From JACCYJ01 sp038198775 (GTDB taxonomy: Bacteria; Actinomycetota; Actinomycetes; Propionibacteriales; Nocardioidaceae), in contig JBBPZV010000006.1 in assembly GCA_038198775.1 (NCBI GenBank), positions 62,001 to 126,000 on the forward strand: a stretch of DNA of 64,000 bases. The letters run 5' to 3'. Below the pieces are notes generated by a model. The model saw only the letters and a list, made by a program, of their open reading frames with translations. It made no database searches and was not told the DNA's origin. Below, piece after piece: positions 26,935 to 35,408 of this stretch. Made by a program: the position numbers and the translations under genes. The first letter of the stretch is position 1. Every line of letters starts with the position of its first letter.

Positions 26935-27977
26935 AGGCAACACTGATCCACGCGCCCGGCGACATCCGGCTGGAGGACGTACCCGATCCTCGGCTGTACG
27001 CCGACGGCGACGCGCTGGTGCGCGTCGTGGCCTCGTGCATCTGCGGGTCCGACCTGTGGCCGTACCGTGGGGCGAGCGACTTCGACGAGCCGTGGCGGAT
27101 CGGGCACGAGTTCGTCGGTGTCGTCGAGCAGGTCGGCACCGCCGTCCAGAGTGTGGTGCCCGGGGACTTCGTCATCGCCCCATTCGTGTGGTCCGACGGC
27201 ACCTGCCCGATGTGCCGGCGCGGCGTACAGACGTCGTGCCAGCACGGCGGTGGCTGGGGCGGGGAGGACGAGGACGGCAACCCGGTCGACGGCGGCCAGG
27301 GCGAACGGATCCGGGTCCCGCTGGCCGACGGGACCCTGGTGGCGACACCGTCGGCGCCGGACCCCTCGCTGGTGCCGGCGCTGCTCGCCCTGTCGGACGT
27401 GATGGGGACCGGTCACCACGCCGCGGTCTCCGCCGGCGTACGCGAGGGCGCGACGGTCGCCGTGGTGGGCGACGGGGCGGTCGGGCTCTGCGGCGTCCTC
27501 GCCGCGGCCCGGCTCGGCGCGAGCACGATCGTGGCGATGTCCCGGCACGAACCGCGGCAACGGGTGGCGAAGCAGTTCGGCGCCAGCCACATCGTCGCCG
27601 AGCGCGGCGAGGACGGCGCCGCGCGGGCCCGCGACATCCTCGACGGCGTGGGCGCCGACTGCGTGCTGGAGTGCGTGGGCACCAGTGGCGCGATGGAGCA
27701 GGCGTTCGCGGTCGCCCGCGACGGCGCCACCGTCGGGTACGTCGGCGTTCCACACGGGGTCGAGCTGCCCATCAGGTCCATGTTCGGCTCGAACAAGGGC
27801 ATCCGCGGCGGCGTCGCTCCGGTCCGGGCCTACCTGCCGGAGCTGCTCGACGACGTGTGGGAGAGCCGAATCGATCCTGGCGCGGTTTTCGACCTGACGC
27901 TGCCGCTGGACCAGGTCGCCGACGGGTACCGCGCCATGGACGAGCGCCGCGCGATCAAGGTGCTGCTGCAGCCCTGA
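26931..27977 (+). CDS. Zinc-dependent alcohol dehydrogenase family protein
   Basis: 348 residues, medium-chain dehydrogenase. Catalytic zinc site: Cys in CICGSDLWPY and GHEFVGVV. Structural zinc site: four Cys in the segment CPMCRRGVQTSC plus a neighbour, though spacing is altered. Rossmann motif VVGDGAVGLCG at about residues 178-188. Substrate unknown. Operon with the DHFR-like gene. Confidence 0.88.
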   Translation: MKATLIHAPGDIRLEDVPDPRLYADGDALVRVVASCICGSDLWPYRGASDFDEPWRIGHEFVGVVEQVGTAVQSVVPGDFVIAPFVWSDGTCPMCRRGVQTSCQHGGGWGGEDEDGNPVDGGQGERIRVPLADGTLVATPSAPDPSLVPALLALSDVMGTGHHAAVSAGVREGATVAVVGDGAVGLCGVLAAARLGASTIVAMSRHEPRQRVAKQFGASHIVAERGEDGAARARDILDGVGADCVLECVGTSGAMEQAFAVARDGATVGYVGVPHGVELPIRSMFGSNKGIRGGVAPVRAYLPELLDDVWESRIDPGAVFDLTLPLDQVADGYRAMDERRAIKVLLQP

Positions 27978-27992
27978 CCTTCGGCTCGTGGA

Positions 27993-28253
27993 TCAGGCGG
28001 GGCGGGGCAGGGGTACCGGCTGCGGCTCCCCCGGTGAGTGTCGAGCGGCCGGGTGCTCGACCAGCGCCAGCACCCGCCCGGTCATGAACTGTGCGGTCCG
28101 GACCGGTGTACCGCCGCGGGTGACCTCGGTGACCGTCACCATCCCGCGCCCGGTCGTGATCTCGACCCGGCGTCCGGCACGGGTGGCCTCCACCTCGTAG
28201 ACGCGCACGTCGCTGCCGGCGTCGATGACGATCTCGACTCGGTCGCCCTTCAT
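27993..28253 (-). CDS. Hypothetical protein downstream of bsaP
   Basis: 86 residues, not recognised. Starts MKGDRVEIVIDAGSDVRVYEVEAT and is rich in short beta strands (RRVEITTGRGMVTVTEVTRGG), compatible with a small beta-barrel, followed by a Pro-rich tail. It begins 24 nt after bsaP on the same strand, so it is probably co-transcribed with bioB-bsaP. No signal peptide, TM helix or Cys. Confidence 0.6.
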   Translation of the reverse strand: MKGDRVEIVIDAGSDVRVYEVEATRAGRRVEITTGRGMVTVTEVTRGGTPVRTAQFMTGRVLALVEHPAARHSPGEPQPVPLPRPA

Positions 28254-28277
28254 GTCAGGGACAACGCCGGAGCATGG

Positions 28278-28472
28278 TCATTTGATCCCGACCAGGCCGT
28301 GCACCGGGCACCGGGCGGTCCATGCCTGCGGCAGCACCTGGACGACCATTCGGCGGGCGCATGCTGCGCAGTAGCGTGGCGGCTCCAGGGCCGCCCGCTG
28401 CTCGCAGGCACCGTGGTCGTCGTCGGCCCGCCCACGCCCACACTGCCCGCAGAACCCGTCGTCCCCGTTCAC
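28278..28472 (-). CDS. bsaP: Biotin synthase auxiliary protein (BsaP-like)
   Basis: 64 residues with a Cys-rich pattern: CGQCGRG, GACEQRAALEPPRYCAACARRM, then ARCPVHG. This and its position directly after bioB (4-nt overlap) match the small actinobacterial protein next to bioB (Rv1590-like), reported as needed for biotin synthase activity and probably carrying or repairing an iron-sulfur cluster. Identification is by recall of family and synteny. Confidence 0.75.
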   Translation of the reverse strand: MNGDDGFCGQCGRGRADDDHGACEQRAALEPPRYCAACARRMVVQVLPQAWTARCPVHGLVGIK

Positions 28473-29464
28473 AGCGTCCGGCTCAGCTCCTTGATCGGCA
28501 TCGCGAGCTCGCCGAGAAGTGCGAGGTCGTCGCCGGGGTCGCGGCCCAGCGTGGTCAGGTAGTTGCCGACGATCACGGCGTTGACGCCGCCCAGCAGGCC
28601 GTCGCGCGTCCCGGCGTCGCCCAACGTCAGCTCCCGCCCGCCGGCGTACCGCAGGATCGTGCCTGGAATCGCCAGCCTGAAGGCTCCCACCGCCCGCAAG
28701 GCGTCAGCGGCGCTCATCACCGGCAGGTCTCCGAACGGTGTCCCCGGTCGGGGGTTGAGGAAGTTCAGCGGCACCTCGTCCGGCTCGAGCGCCGCGAGCT
28801 CGACGGCGAGCTCGGCCCGCTGCTCCAACGTCTCCCCCATGCCGACCAGGCCGCCGCAACACAGCTCCATCCCGGCCTCCCGCACCAGCCGGCAGGTCTG
28901 CCAACGCTCCTCGTACGTGTGGGTGGTGACAACGCGCGGGAAGTACGACCGGGCCGCCTCCAGATTGTGGTTGTAGCGGTGTACGCCCATCGCGGCCAAG
29001 GCGGCGACCTGCGCGCGGGTCAGCATGCCGAGTGAGCAGGCGATGTTGATGTCCAGCTCGGCACGGATCGCGGCGATCCCGTCCCGGACCTGGGCCAGCA
29101 GCCGCTCGTCCGGCCCGCGGATCGCGGCGACGATACAGAACTCCGTAGCGCCGGTGGCGGCGGTCTGCCGTGCCGCCTCGACCAGCTGCGGGATGTCCAG
29201 CCACACCGATCGCACCGGTGAGGAGAAGCGCCCCGACTGGGAGCAGAAGTGGCAGTCCTCGGGGCAGCCGCCGGTCTTCACCGACACGATGCCCTCGACC
29301 TCGACGCCGGGGCCGCACCAGCGCATCCGCACCTCGTGCGCGAGCTCCAGCAGCTGCGGGACCTGTTCGTCGGGGAGCTCGAGCACCTCCACGACCCCGT
29401 CGTGCGTCAGGGCCCGTCCGTCGCCGAGCACCCGCCGGCGGGCACGGGCCAAGACGTCGCTCAC
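28469..29464 (-). CDS. bioB: Biotin synthase
   Basis: 331 residues from GTG. Radical-SAM [4Fe-4S] ligands CPEDCHFC, then SQSGRFSSPV; the [2Fe-2S] site Cys residues appear in FCIVAA and the NIACSLGML/MELCCGG segments; C-terminal Arg of LRYAGGRE. Inserts sulfur into dethiobiotin. GTG 29464 is preferred to TTG 29473 because a TATCTT -10 box (29472-29477, minus) lies 7 nt before it, giving a leaderless mRNA. First gene of bioB-bsaP-small ORF. Confidence 0.95.
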   Translation of the reverse strand: MSDVLARARRRVLGDGRALTHDGVVEVLELPDEQVPQLLELAHEVRMRWCGPGVEVEGIVSVKTGGCPEDCHFCSQSGRFSSPVRSVWLDIPQLVEAARQTAATGATEFCIVAAIRGPDERLLAQVRDGIAAIRAELDINIACSLGMLTRAQVAALAAMGVHRYNHNLEAARSYFPRVVTTHTYEERWQTCRLVREAGMELCCGGLVGMGETLEQRAELAVELAALEPDEVPLNFLNPRPGTPFGDLPVMSAADALRAVGAFRLAIPGTILRYAGGRELTLGDAGTRDGLLGGVNAVIVGNYLTTLGRDPGDDLALLGELAMPIKELSRTL

Positions 29465-29475
29465 GCCAGGCAAGA

Positions 29476-29496
29476 TAGCGAGCCCACCGCTCGCTA
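29476..29496. promoter_or_regulatory. Perfect palindrome between divergent bioB and bioA promoters
   Basis: TAGCGAGC-CCACC-GCTCGCTA: an exact 8-bp inverted repeat with a 5-nt spacer. It overlaps the bioB -10 (TATCTT, 29472-29477 minus) on one side and the bioA -10 (TAGCCT, 29495-29500 plus) on the other, so one bound dimer could silence both. A BioQ- or BirA-type repressor is the natural candidate; none is encoded in this window. Confidence 0.55.
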
Positions 29497-29508
29497 GCCT
29501 GACCGGCC

Positions 29509-30819
29509 ATGAGCTGGTCGCTTGGCGCCGCGCCGCTGTCGGGGGCGGCGCTGCGCGACTTCGACCGGCGGCACCTGTGGCACCCGTACTCCTCGCTCAC
29601 CGGGCCACAGCCGGCCCGCACCGTTGTCGGCGCCCGCGGGGTGCGGCTGCGACTGGACGACGGCAGCGACGTCATCGACGCGATGTCGTCGTGGTGGTGC
29701 GCCATCCACGGTTACCGCCACCCGGTCCTGGACGCGGCGGTGCGCGAGCAGCTTGCTGCCGTGGCGCACGTGATGTTCGGCGGGCTGACCCACCCCCCCG
29801 CGGTCGAGCTGGCCCGGCGGCTGGTGTCGATTTCGCCCGCGGGCCTCGAGCACGTGTTCTTCGCCGACTCCGGCTCGGTCAGCGTCGAGGTCGCGGTCAA
29901 GATGGCGCTGCAGACGCAGCGCGGCCGAGGACGACCGGAACGGACCCGGCTGCTGACGGTGCGGGGCGGCTACCACGGCGACACGTTCGCCGCGATGAGC
30001 GTCTGCGACCCGGGCGGCGGGATGCACTCGATGTTCGCCGGAGTCGTGCCCCGACAGGTGTTCGCGCCGCGGCCTCCCGCCGGCCTCGACGCCGAGATAG
30101 CGGGCTGGGCCTCCACCACCACCGCGCTCGTCGAGCAGCACGCCGCGGAGCTGGCCGCGATCATCGTGGAACCGGTGCTGCAGGGCGCCGGCGGCATGCA
30201 CGTCTATCCACCGGCCTGCCTGCGGGTGCTGCGCCGGCTGGCCGACGACCACGACCTGCTGCTCGTCTTCGACGAGATCGCCACCGGCTTCGGGCGCACC
30301 GGCGAACTGTTCGCCGGTGCCCACGCCGGCGTGGCGCCGGACATCATGTGCGTCGGCAAGGCGCTGACCGGCGGCTACCTGAGCCTGGCCGCGGTGCTGG
30401 GCACCACCGCGGTGGCCGAGGCCATCGCGGCCTTCCCGGGCGGGGCGCTGATGCACGGACCGACGTTCATGGCCAATCCGCTGGCCTGCGCGGTGGGCGT
30501 CGCCTCCGTCGACCTGTTGCTGGACTCACCGTGGCGCGACCGGGTGAGGCGGATCTCCGGGTGGTTGCGCGACGGCCTGGAGCCGCTGCGGGGCCACCCC
30601 CGCGTCGCCGACGTCCGCACCCTCGGCGCCGTCGGAGTGGTCCAGCTGGACCAAACGGTCGACGTGGTCCGCGCGGGCTCGGTCGCGGTCCGCAGCGGGG
30701 TATGGCTGCGCCCGTTCCGCGACCTCGTCTACACGATGCCGCCATACGTCTGCACCGAGGACGACGTGGCCACGATCTGCGCAGCGATGGCTTCCGTCGT
30801 CGAGTCGGAGACCGCGTGA
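29509..30819 (+). CDS. bioA: Adenosylmethionine-8-amino-7-oxononanoate aminotransferase
   Basis: 436 residues. Class-III aminotransferase. HLWHPYSSLTGP at the N-terminus is typical of BioA, the PLP Lys lies in VGKALTGGYL (about residue 284), and the preceding LVFDEIATGFGRTG carries the cofactor Asp. Converts KAPA to DAPA. ATG at 29509 lies 8 nt after TAGCCT (29495-29500), a leaderless arrangement. Stop overlaps bioF start. Confidence 0.95.
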   Translation: MSWSLGAAPLSGAALRDFDRRHLWHPYSSLTGPQPARTVVGARGVRLRLDDGSDVIDAMSSWWCAIHGYRHPVLDAAVREQLAAVAHVMFGGLTHPPAVELARRLVSISPAGLEHVFFADSGSVSVEVAVKMALQTQRGRGRPERTRLLTVRGGYHGDTFAAMSVCDPGGGMHSMFAGVVPRQVFAPRPPAGLDAEIAGWASTTTALVEQHAAELAAIIVEPVLQGAGGMHVYPPACLRVLRRLADDHDLLLVFDEIATGFGRTGELFAGAHAGVAPDIMCVGKALTGGYLSLAAVLGTTAVAEAIAAFPGGALMHGPTFMANPLACAVGVASVDLLLDSPWRDRVRRISGWLRDGLEPLRGHPRVADVRTLGAVGVVQLDQTVDVVRAGSVAVRSGVWLRPFRDLVYTMPPYVCTEDDVATICAAMASVVESETA

Positions 30820-31949
30820 CGGCGCTCGCCACCTGGCTGGCACAGCAGGCGGCCGAGCGCGAGTCGAACGGGTTGGCCCGCCAGCTCACCAGCCGCGAGT
30901 CGTGGGACCCGCTCGTCGACCTCGCCGGCAACGACTACCTCGGCCTGGCGAGACATCCGCGCGTCGTCGCGGCCACCGCCGCGGCCGCCCGGCAATGGGG
31001 CGCCGGGTCCACCGCGTCTCGGCTGGTGACCGGCACGCTGGGGCTGCATGCCGAGCTCGAGGCGGACCTCGCAGCCTGGTGCGGCCAGCAGCGGGCGCTG
31101 GTGTTCTCCTCCGGCTACCTGGCCAACCTCGGTGCCGTGGCAGCCCTCGCCGACGCCGAAACGCTGATCGTGTCCGACGCTCACGTCCACGCCTCCCTCG
31201 TCGACGGCTGCCGGCTGGCGCGGGGCCGGGTGCGGGTGGTTCCGCACAACGACGTCTCGGAAATGTCGGCCGCGCTCGCTTCCCGGCCGCAGCCGCGGGC
31301 GCTGGTGGTCGTCGAGTCGGTCTACTCGGTGCTCGGCGACGTCGCCCCGCTGCCCGAGCTGGCCGAGCTTTGCGAAAGGTACGACGCGACGCTGCTGGTC
31401 GACGAGGCGCACGCCCTCGGCGTCGCGGGACCGCAGGGTCGCGGGTTAACCGCGTCCCTGCCGCGTCGACGCCTGGTCGTCACGGCGACACTGTCGAAGG
31501 CGCTCGGAGCGCAGGGCGGCGCGGTGCTCGGTCCGGCCGCTGTGGTCGACCATCTGACGAATGCCGCCCGAACCTTTGTCTTCGACACCGCACTCGCGCC
31601 TCCGGCGGCGGCGGCGGCCGGGGCGGCGCTGGCCGTGCTGCGCACCTCACCGGAGCTGGTCCAAGACGTTCGCGACTGCGCCGCCGAGCTGGCCGCCGCC
31701 GTCGGGCTGCCGCCTCCGGCCGGCGCGGTGCTGTCGGTCCCGATGCCGAACCCCGAGGCCGCGCTGCGCGCCCGGGCGGAGGCCGAGGCGGGCGGCGTAC
31801 GCGTGGGTGCTTTCCGGCCGCCGTCGGTGCCCGACGGCCTGTCACGCCTCCGGATCACCGCTCGCGCAGGGCTGAGCCCGCCCGGCCGGTCGCGAGCCGC
31901 TGCCGTGCTCGCGGACGTCTGCTCGCCTGCCGCCTCACCCCCGCGATGA
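30816..31949 (+). CDS. bioF: 8-amino-7-oxononanoate synthase
   Basis: 377 residues, GTG start overlapping the bioA stop (GTGA). PLP-dependent alpha-oxoamine synthase: DLAGNDYLGLARHP at the N-terminus, LVDEAHALGVAGPQGRG with cofactor Asp/His, and the PLP Lys in TATLSKALGAQGG. Condenses pimeloyl thioester with alanine. Confidence 0.94.
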   Translation: MTALATWLAQQAAERESNGLARQLTSRESWDPLVDLAGNDYLGLARHPRVVAATAAAARQWGAGSTASRLVTGTLGLHAELEADLAAWCGQQRALVFSSGYLANLGAVAALADAETLIVSDAHVHASLVDGCRLARGRVRVVPHNDVSEMSAALASRPQPRALVVVESVYSVLGDVAPLPELAELCERYDATLLVDEAHALGVAGPQGRGLTASLPRRRLVVTATLSKALGAQGGAVLGPAAVVDHLTNAARTFVFDTALAPPAAAAAGAALAVLRTSPELVQDVRDCAAELAAAVGLPPPAGAVLSVPMPNPEAALRARAEAEAGGVRVGAFRPPSVPDGLSRLRITARAGLSPPGRSRAAAVLADVCSPAASPPR

Positions 31950-32608
31950 GGTACGTGGTCGTCACCGGCACCGGGACCGGCATCGGCAAGACCGTGGTCG
32001 CAGCCGCGCTGGCCGTCGTTGCGGCGCCCGAGGTGGCGGTGGTCAAGCCGGTGCAGACCGGCGTTGCCGGCGGCGCGGGCGGCGACGCAGCCGAGATCTC
32101 CCGGCTGAGCGGCGTCACCGAGGTGCACGAGCTGGTTCGGCTTGCGGACCCGCTCGCACCGGAGAGCGCCGCCCATCGCAGCGGGATCACGCTGCCCGGT
32201 GTGGCCGAGCTGGCCCAGCGGGTGGCCGAGGTGCGCGCAGACAGTGTTGTCGTCGAAGGCTCCGGAGGCGTCCGGGTCCGGCTGGACAACGCCGGGGGCA
32301 CGTTGCTCGACCTTGCGACCCTTCTGCAGTCGTACGGAAGGGTCGAGGTGGTGGTCGTGACGACTCCGGCACTGGGAACGCTCAGCGCCACCGAGCTCAC
32401 CGTGGACGCGGTCCGGGCCGCCGGTTTGCCACTGCGGGGTCTGGTCATCGGCTGCTGGCCGGCGCGGCCGGGGCTGGCCGAGCGCTGCAACCGCGCGGAC
32501 CTGCCCCGCCTCAGCGGGGTTCCGCTGCTCGGCGCGTTGCCGGCCGGCTGCGGCGGCTGGTCGCCCGCCGCGTTCCGGGCTGCCTCCGCGGGATGGCTTA
32601 GCGGATGA
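31946..32608 (+). CDS. bioD: Dethiobiotin synthetase
   Basis: 220 residues, ATG overlapping the bioF stop (ATGA). P-loop GTGTGIGKT at residues 8-16, then VAVVKPVQTG and VVEGSGGVRVRL, the usual BioD motifs. ATP-dependent carboxylation and ring closure of DAPA. Last gene of the bioA-bioF-bioD operon; repeat copy B begins 5 nt after its stop. Confidence 0.94.
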   Translation: MRYVVVTGTGTGIGKTVVAAALAVVAAPEVAVVKPVQTGVAGGAGGDAAEISRLSGVTEVHELVRLADPLAPESAAHRSGITLPGVAELAQRVAEVRADSVVVEGSGGVRVRLDNAGGTLLDLATLLQSYGRVEVVVVTTPALGTLSATELTVDAVRAAGLPLRGLVIGCWPARPGLAERCNRADLPRLSGVPLLGALPAGCGGWSPAAFRAASAGWLSG

Positions 32609-32612
32609 GCCG

Positions 32613-32699
32613 GGCGTACTTCCAGTGGCTCAGCATCACTTCCATGGGTGCACATGCCATTGGGAGTGCCGCTATCCCAGGTGAACGTGGGATAGCGGC
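32613..32699 (+). repeat. 87-nt double-hairpin repeat, copy B
   Basis: Gapless match to copies A and C. Hairpin II (32668-32679 with 32688-32699, loop GGTGAACG) is a perfect 12-bp stem. Hairpin I is weaker here (12 of 17 pairs plus one G-U). It lies between bioD and def, both on the plus strand, 14 nt before the def -10 box. Confidence 0.85.
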
Positions 32700-32712
32700 A
32701 GGGCCCGTCGGC

Positions 32713-32718
32713 TACGCT
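32713..32718 (+). promoter_or_regulatory. Leaderless -10 box (TACGCT) of def
   Basis: TACGCT lies 8 nt before the GTG at 32727; repeat copy B ends 13 nt upstream and so would cover the -35 region. Confidence 0.45.
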
Positions 32719-32726
32719 GCGCGGCC

Positions 32727-33326
32727 GTGAGCACGCTGCCGGAGGGGGGCCGGGTGCGCCCCATCACCCGGTGGGGTGACCCGGTCATGCACCGGAAGTT
32801 GCGGCCGGTCACGACCTTCGACGAGGCGCTCGGCGAGCTGGTGGCCGACATGGCAGCCACGATGTACGCCGCCGAAGGTGTCGGCCTGGCCGCGAACCAG
32901 GTCGGCGTCGACGCGGCGGTGTTCGTCTTCGACTGCCCCGACGAGGACGGCGAGCGGCACCGCGGTGTCGTATGCAACCCGGTCCTGACCTTGCCGGAGA
33001 CCAAGGGCCGCCACCTCGACGAGTCCGAGGAGGGGTGCCTCTCGCTGCCGGGTGCCTTCGTCGACTGTGCTCGCCCCGACGTCGCGCTGGTCGAGGGCAT
33101 CGACCACACCGGTGCCGCGGTCGCCTACGCCGGCGGCACCCTGGTTGCGCGCTGCCTGCAGCACGAGACCGACCACATCCACGGCACGGTGTTCGCCGAC
33201 CGGCTCGCGCAGCGAGCCCGCAAGCGGCTGCTCCGGCAGGCGGCCGAGTTCGCCGGCGACTATCCAGCCGACTGGCCGGTCACCTCCATGACCGGCCAGT
33301 CGGACGCGGCGGCCGGGGCCCCCTAG
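32727..33326 (+). CDS. def: Peptide deformylase
   Basis: 199 residues. All three PDF motifs: GVGLAANQ (about 50-57), EGCLSLPG with the zinc Cys (about 97-104) and QHETDHIHG, the HExxH-type zinc helix (about 142-150). Removes the formyl group from nascent proteins. Confidence 0.95.
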   Translation: MSTLPEGGRVRPITRWGDPVMHRKLRPVTTFDEALGELVADMAATMYAAEGVGLAANQVGVDAAVFVFDCPDEDGERHRGVVCNPVLTLPETKGRHLDESEEGCLSLPGAFVDCARPDVALVEGIDHTGAAVAYAGGTLVARCLQHETDHIHGTVFADRLAQRARKRLLRQAAEFAGDYPADWPVTSMTGQSDAAAGAP

Positions 33327-33329
33327 CAT
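33324..33329 (+). promoter_or_regulatory. Leaderless -10 box (TAGCAT) of the 78-residue gene
   Basis: TAGCAT overlaps the last bases of def and ends 6 nt before the ATG at 33336; no ribosome site. Confidence 0.45.
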
Positions 33330-33335
33330 CGGCGA

Positions 33336-33572
33336 ATGCTCGAGCTGCGCTACGCCTACCGGGACGCCGACGACGCGGCCGCACTGCGGGCCGCGGTCCG
33401 CCGCGCCGGCCTGAAGGCGTACGACGTGGCCGGCCCCGACGGTCTCACCCGGCTCGTCGTCGACGGCGCGGGCGACCGAGAACGGCTGCGCGAGCTGATC
33501 CGGTCGGCCCGCGCGCCCACTCAACAGCGGCACAGCGTGCTGTTCGAGGACGAGGTCTCCGGCGGCGCGTGA
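33336..33572 (+). CDS. Small hypothetical protein
   Basis: 78 residues, not recognised: MLELRYAYRDADDAAALRAAVRRAGLKAYDVAG suggests a beta-alpha start, with a charged C-terminus. A TAGCAT box right before the ATG supports it being expressed. Ends 4 nt from the convergent cobT stop. Confidence 0.6.
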   Translation: MLELRYAYRDADDAAALRAAVRRAGLKAYDVAGPDGLTRLVVDGAGDRERLRELIRSARAPTQQRHSVLFEDEVSGGA

Positions 33573-33576
33573 GCCC

Positions 33577-34656
33577 TCACCGGCTGCCCGGGCTGATCCC
33601 GGCGGAGTCGAACGTCGCCATCTGCCCCAGCACCGCCGCCGCACAGCGCAGCAACGGCAGCGCCAGCACCGCCCCGGTGCCCTCACCCAGCCGCAGGTCC
33701 AGGTCCAGCAGCGGCTCGAGCCCCAGCCTTCGCAGCGCCATCGCATGGCCGGGCTCGGGGCTGAGATGGCCCGCGACGCAGTAGCCGATGCTGGCGGGCT
33801 CCACCTCCGCCGCCACCAGTGCGGCGGCACCGGCGATGACGCCGTCCAGCACCACCGGGACCCGGGAGGCGGCAGCGGCCAGGATGAGGCCCGCCAGCGC
33901 CCCGTGCTCCAGGCCCCCGACACAGGCGAGCACACCCAGCGGGTCCCCGGCAGTGGGCCGGTGCCGGTCCAGCGCAGCGGCGACGACGGCGGCCTTCCGC
34001 TCCCAGGTGGCGTCATCCACTCCGGTCCCGCGCCCGGTGACCCGCTCGGCGGGCGCGCCGGTGAACGCCGCCACCAGCGCCGCCGAGGCGGTGGTGTTCG
34101 CGATCCCCAGGTCACCGGTGAGCAGGCACTCGGCGCCCGCCGCCACCAGCTCGAGCCCCACCTCGGCACCGGCCCGCATTGCGGCGACCGCCTCCGTACG
34201 CGCCATCGCCGGTCCGCGGCTCAGGTCGGCGGTACCCGCCCGGACACGGCGCGACAGCACGTGCGCGGCGGCCGGCACCGGCCCAGCGACGCCGACGTCG
34301 AGGACCACGACCGCAGCACCCACCTCGCGGGCGAGCACGCTGACCGCCGCGGTGCCCGCGGCCACGCCAGCCACCATCTGGGCGGTCACCCGCTGCGGCC
34401 AGGGTGTGACCGCTTGGGCGTGGACGCCGTGGTCGGCGGCGGCGACCACGACCGTCGCTTCTCGGGGTACCGGCGGCGGGCACGCTCCGGCGATCGCTGC
34501 CAGCCGCAGCCCCAGGTCCTCCAGCCGGCCCAGCGAGCCGGCCGGCTTGGTGAGCGTGGCGTGGCGGTCGGCGGCCGCGCCGCGGGCGGCCTCGTCGGGC
34601 GGCTGGATGCGTGCGCACACACCGGCCAGCACGTCGTCGGCCGGCCACCTGCTCAC
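33577..34656 (-). CDS. cobT: Nicotinate-nucleotide--dimethylbenzimidazole phosphoribosyltransferase
   Basis: 359 residues from GTG. Family motifs: KPAGSLGRLEDLGLRLAAI, AAADHGVHAQAV, LLTGDLGIANTTASAAL, GRGTGVDD and C-terminal LDLDLRLGEGTGAVLALPLL with the catalytic Glu. Makes alpha-ribazole phosphate for the cobalamin lower ligand, relevant to the B12-dependent NrdJ at 36982. No other cobalamin genes are in this window. Confidence 0.93.
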   Translation of the reverse strand: MSRWPADDVLAGVCARIQPPDEAARGAAADRHATLTKPAGSLGRLEDLGLRLAAIAGACPPPVPREATVVVAAADHGVHAQAVTPWPQRVTAQMVAGVAAGTAAVSVLAREVGAAVVVLDVGVAGPVPAAAHVLSRRVRAGTADLSRGPAMARTEAVAAMRAGAEVGLELVAAGAECLLTGDLGIANTTASAALVAAFTGAPAERVTGRGTGVDDATWERKAAVVAAALDRHRPTAGDPLGVLACVGGLEHGALAGLILAAAASRVPVVLDGVIAGAAALVAAEVEPASIGYCVAGHLSPEPGHAMALRRLGLEPLLDLDLRLGEGTGAVLALPLLRCAAAVLGQMATFDSAGISPGSR

Positions 34657-34735
34657 TGCTTCAGCCAAGCAGCCGGTCCGGCCGCCACGAGAAAGGGGTA
34701 GCGTCGGCGAACCCCTGCCCAGAGAGGAACGCCCG

Positions 34736-35260
34736 ATGAGCCTGGAGCGCCCGGTCAGCCCGAACCCGTACGACCTGCTGCCGCGCGTCGCGGCGTTCTC
34801 GGTCACCAGCGACGACGTCTCCGACGGCGAACGGCTCGCCGATGCCCAGGTGGAGGCGCAGGGCAACACCTCGCCGCACCTGCTCTGGGAGGGCTTCGCG
34901 TCCGGGACCAAGAGTTTCGTCGTGACCTGCTTCGACCCGGACGCGCCGACCCCTTGCGGGTTCTGGCACTGGGTTGTCGTGGACCTGCCGGCAGACGTCA
35001 CCGAGCTGCCGGCCGGCACCGGCTCCGGCGGCGAGCTGCCCGACGGCGCCTTCCACGTCCGCAACGACTACGGCAATCGCGAGTACGTCGGGGCCGGTCC
35101 GCCCGAGGGCGACCAGGTGCACCGCTACTTCTTCGTCGTCCACGCCCTGTCTGACGAGACGCTCGGCGTGGACGCCGACGCCACCCCGGCGATGGTCTCG
35201 TTCGAGCTCGCTTCCAAGACGCTGGGGCGTGCCATCCTCGTCGGCACCTACCAGGCCTGA
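34736..35260 (+). CDS. YbhB/YbcL-family (PEBP) Raf-kinase-inhibitor-like protein
   Basis: 174 residues. Phosphatidylethanolamine-binding-protein fold: TSPHLLWEGF, TCFDPDAPTPCGFWHWVVVDLP (ligand pocket Asp/Pro/His) and HRYFFVVHAL. Cytoplasmic; function in bacteria unclear. Ribosome site GAGAGGA precedes the ATG. Confidence 0.9.
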   Translation: MSLERPVSPNPYDLLPRVAAFSVTSDDVSDGERLADAQVEAQGNTSPHLLWEGFASGTKSFVVTCFDPDAPTPCGFWHWVVVDLPADVTELPAGTGSGGELPDGAFHVRNDYGNREYVGAGPPEGDQVHRYFFVVHALSDETLGVDADATPAMVSFELASKTLGRAILVGTYQA

Positions 35261-35274
35261 CCGACCGTCCGCAC

Positions 35275-35408
35275 GTGCCCCGGGCCACGCTCTACGCCGC
35301 CGTGGCGGTCGGCGGGTTCCGGCGCTACTCGAGCTACCGGGCCGCGACGCTGGCCGGGATCTTCACCAACACCGTCTTCGGCGTCATCTTGGCCTACGGA
35401 GTTCCATG
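35275..35408 (+). pseudogene. Truncated N-terminus of an ABC-2 type permease
   Basis: From GTG 35275 about 43 residues (LYAAVAVGGFRRYSSYRAATLAGIFTNTVFGVILAY) match the start and first TM helix of actinobacterial ABC-2 permeases. After about 35404 the frame turns into unrelated, Cys-rich residues and stops at 35508. No partner ATPase gene is present. Gene relic. Confidence 0.6.

Noticed and set aside
29025..30815. Long plus-strand frame upstream of bioF, giving an apparent 974-residue fusion
   Set aside because: It runs out of frame through bioA and antisense to bioB; only 30816-31949 shows BioF motifs.
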